Source of the DNA: Clostridiales bacterium
GTDB taxonomy: Bacteria; Bacillota; Clostridia; Oscillospirales; Oscillospiraceae
Length of the DNA: 5,818 nucleotides
Direction of reading: 5' to 3'
NCBI GenBank assembly: GCA_021203685.1
Contig: JAJQAS010000230.1
Coordinates: 1 to 5,818, forward strand
The first letter of the stretch is position 1. Each line of letters starts with the position of its first letter. The notes below the pieces were generated by a model, which searched no databases, had not been told where the DNA came from, and worked only from the letters and a program-made list of their open reading frames with translations. Of the stretch, positions 4,773 to 5,818 are shown piece by piece. Made by a program: the position numbers and the translations under genes.

Positions 4773-5147
4773 TCAAAACATCCGCTGCAATTGCAGCAGC
4801 CGGTAGCCCAGCCACTGCTGCACCGTCCGCAGCTCGTAGACCTTCCCGTCGATGACGAACCGGTCAAAAGGCTCTGCCTCCAGCGCTCCGTAGCACACCC
4901 CCTGGAGCACACCCAGGGAGGCTTCGCCGCTCTCCCGGACGGCGCTGCCGGATGTCATCTCCCCGCCAGTCTGCCAGGTGCGCACATCCTGCCAGCAGAT
5001 GCCTTCTGCCGCCCCGTCGGCCACCTCCAAGTCGGGGGTCTCCATGTCGTAGTAGCTCATCGTCTCCCCATAGCCGTCGGTTTTGGTGCGCCGCCGGTGG
5101 AGGGCGTAGCCCCGCCGCCATTCCAGCGGGGTCTGTCGGGTCAGCAT
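4773..5147 (-). CDS. Probable head-closure (stopper) protein
   Basis: A 124-residue protein begins at ATG 5147 behind GGAGGGTGGG and overlaps the end of the connector gene (ATGCTGA), implying translational coupling. The N-terminus is basic (LEWRRGYALHRRRTKTDGYG), followed by a tyrosine-rich turn MSYYDMETPDL and strand-forming segments EGICWQDVRTWQTGG and DRFVIDGKVYELRTVQQWLG. Small beta-rich proteins in this position close the capsid portal after packaging (HK97 gp7 or SPP1 gp16 type). The assignment rests mainly on gene order; I see no decisive motif. Only this gene and the tail terminator separate the connector from the tail tube gene, so there is no room for a separate HK97 gp10-like protein, and this gene might cover that job. 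Confidence 0.58.
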   Translation of the reverse strand: MLTRQTPLEWRRGYALHRRRTKTDGYGETMSYYDMETPDLEVADGAAEGICWQDVRTWQTGGEMTSGSAVRESGEASLGVLQGVCYGALEAEPFDRFVIDGKVYELRTVQQWLGYRLLQLQRMF

Positions 5148-5495
5148 CCCACCCTCCGGTAGCGGGCCAGGCTGTCCAGGATGTCGGCCACCGCCTCCCG
5201 GTACTCCTCCGGCCCCAGGTATGTGTCACTCTGGCTGACCTGTCCCTCGGCGTAGGAGCTGCTCCTGCGCCCCTCCGCTTTCGGATACGTCCCGCCGGTA
5301 GAACAGCGCCGCCAGCTCCACCGCCTTGCAGAGCATCCCGCTGTCCAGCTCGTCCACGCCCAGGTAGAGCAGCAGCTCCCCCTCCGCGTCGGAAAGCTCA
5401 TCCTCCAGCAGAGCGATCTCGTCGTCCTCCGGCGCGTCCAGCCCCAGCTTCCGCTCCAGCTGCACCAGCAGCGTTTCCATGATTTCGTCTGTCAT
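5141..5495 (-). pseudogene. gp6-like head-tail connector, frameshifted
   Basis: ATG 5495 follows GGGAGGG and encodes TDEIMETLLVQLERKLGLD, EGELLLYLGVDELDSG and a KAVELAALFYRRD segment, the usual N-terminal two-thirds of small helical connectors that bind under the portal. The frame then drifts into an unrelated tail and stops at 5226. The next frame carries the expected ending: RRSSSYAEGQVSQSDTYLGP and EYREAVADILDSLARYRRV, stopping at 5143-5141. Skipping one G of the GGGG run (plus 5270-5273) joins them into about 117 residues of normal family form. This could be a real one-base insertion, a sequencing or assembly error, or a recoding event. An intact connector is normally essential for a functional phage, so an error or a decaying prophage is the simplest reading. 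Confidence 0.75.
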
Positions 5496-5515
5496 GGGTT
5501 ATCCCTCCCCTATTT

Positions 5516-5528
5516 CAATGTGCAATGA
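5516..5528 (+). repeat. Inverted partial heptamer copy upstream of the connector gene
   Basis: CAATGTGCAATGA here is the exact reverse complement of 5688-5700 in copy 5. It is the only copy of this length in the opposite orientation and lies directly upstream of the connector ribosome binding site, so the 187-base capsid-connector gap is bounded by 13-bp inverted repeats. Confidence 0.8.
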
Positions 5529-5572
5529 AGCTATGCCCCAGGTGCGTTCTTTTCACAATGGCTCGATGTACC

Positions 5573-5620
5573 CCGCCATCAGGCGGCGGAAACAGGCTCG
5601 ATTCCGCCGCCTGATGGCGG
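5573..5620. other. 19-bp perfect hairpin downstream of the capsid gene
   Basis: Arms 5573-5591 and 5602-5620 are perfectly complementary over 19 bp with a 10-base loop. No T-tract follows on either strand, so it is not a classical intrinsic terminator. The octamer GGCTCGAT occurs in the loop region (5595-5602) and again just outside the left arm (5560-5567). Lying between the most abundant late gene and its neighbour, it could stabilise capsid mRNA or mark a cleavage site, or be the core of a small mobile element. Confidence 0.8.
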
Positions 5621-5682
5621 TTGCGCAGGGGTTTGGTGCCAGCACCGCACCCAGCAGTCCTCAACAAGCACTCGACTACATA

Positions 5683-5710
5683 ATTGCTCATTGCACATTG
5701 CTAATTGCTA
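5683..5710 (-). repeat. Heptamer repeat array, copy 5
   Basis: Plus-strand units are ATTGCTC, ATTGCAC, ATTGCTA and ATTGCTA, followed by a degenerate ATTA. In gene direction it begins one base after the capsid stop codon TAA (5714-5712), which itself falls in the degenerate flanking unit. Confidence 0.92.
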
Positions 5711-5711
5711 A

Positions 5712-5818
5712 TTACTTATTTACGGTCATCACAGCCAGCGCGCTGGGCTGCACCACCTTGGCCCCGTAGGCGTGGAGGCCCTTCACCGCGTCGGAGAAGT
5801 TCTTCTCCAGCCGGTACG
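5712..5818 (-). CDS. Major capsid protein, C-terminal end (partial)
   Basis: Only the last 34 codons are present, ending at TAA 5714-5712. The peptide reads YRLEKNFSDAVKGLHAYGAK and then VVQPSALAVMTVNK. A closing strand of the form Y-G-x-K-V-x-x-P-x-A-L-A-V is typical of the end of HK97-fold phage major capsid proteins, and the gene lies directly upstream of the gp6-like connector, where the capsid gene belongs. It forms the icosahedral shell. With so little sequence the exact family cannot be named. The gene is followed by the heptamer array and a gap with a strong hairpin. Confidence 0.75.
   Translation of the reverse strand, partial: YRLEKNFSDAVKGLHAYGAKVVQPSALAVMTVNK

Noticed and set aside
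187..5710. Heptamer arrays read as a CRISPR array or an origin iteron set
   Set aside because: Units are only seven bases with no spacers, and the copies are scattered at gene ends rather than clustered as origin iterons would be.

Overview
The window is a stretch of a siphovirus (long, non-contractile tail) head-tail and tail module, almost certainly an integrated prophage of a GC-rich gut-type Clostridia (Bacillota; an Oscillospiraceae-like host is my inference). The basis is the gene order, strong AGGAGG-type ribosome binding sites on nearly every gene, the protein families, and high GC in the coding DNA. No integrase, attachment site or host gene is visible, so the prophage call is inferred from the family style and the resident toxin-antitoxin cassette.

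The phage genes are all on the minus strand, so the late operon reads from right to left. In transcription order: the end of the major capsid protein (5818-5712), a gp6-like head-tail connector that carries a frameshift (5495-5141), a probable head-closure/stopper protein (5147-4773), a probable tail terminator (4758-4375), a 44-codon leader ORF (4322-4188), the major tail tube protein (4158-3748), the tail assembly chaperone pair joined by a likely programmed -1 frameshift (3611-3180 and 3183-2878), a short tape measure protein (2846-1422), a DUF6711-like minor tail protein (597-214) and the start of an unrecognised next tail gene (103-1). Together these close the capsid portal, build the tail tube and set its length.

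A plus-strand toxin-antitoxin cassette (about 631-1266) sits inverted between tape measure and DUF6711 gene, with its own promoter, an 18-bp palindromic operator and its own terminator. Its RelE-type toxin frame is broken at an A6 run which is also a textbook -1 slippery heptamer (A AAA AAC). Its RHH/HicB-like antitoxin is intact.

The most unusual signal is a family of AT-rich tandem heptamers (ATTGC plus two variable bases, 2 to 4 units plus a partial unit). One copy lies at or within 4 bases of the stop codon of every phage gene that is followed by a sizeable gap (five of five), always in the same orientation, and absent where genes are tightly packed. All non-core DNA in the window (toxin-antitoxin cassette, leader ORF with a long-range stem, a 19-bp perfect hairpin) lies between such a heptamer array and the ribosome binding site of the next phage gene. 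A second notable signal is a 14-bp perfect inverted repeat which would bury the start codon region of the tail tube mRNA by pairing with the upstream leader ORF.

No gene-free stretch exceeds 300 bases. The gap 1267-1388 holds nothing I recognise.
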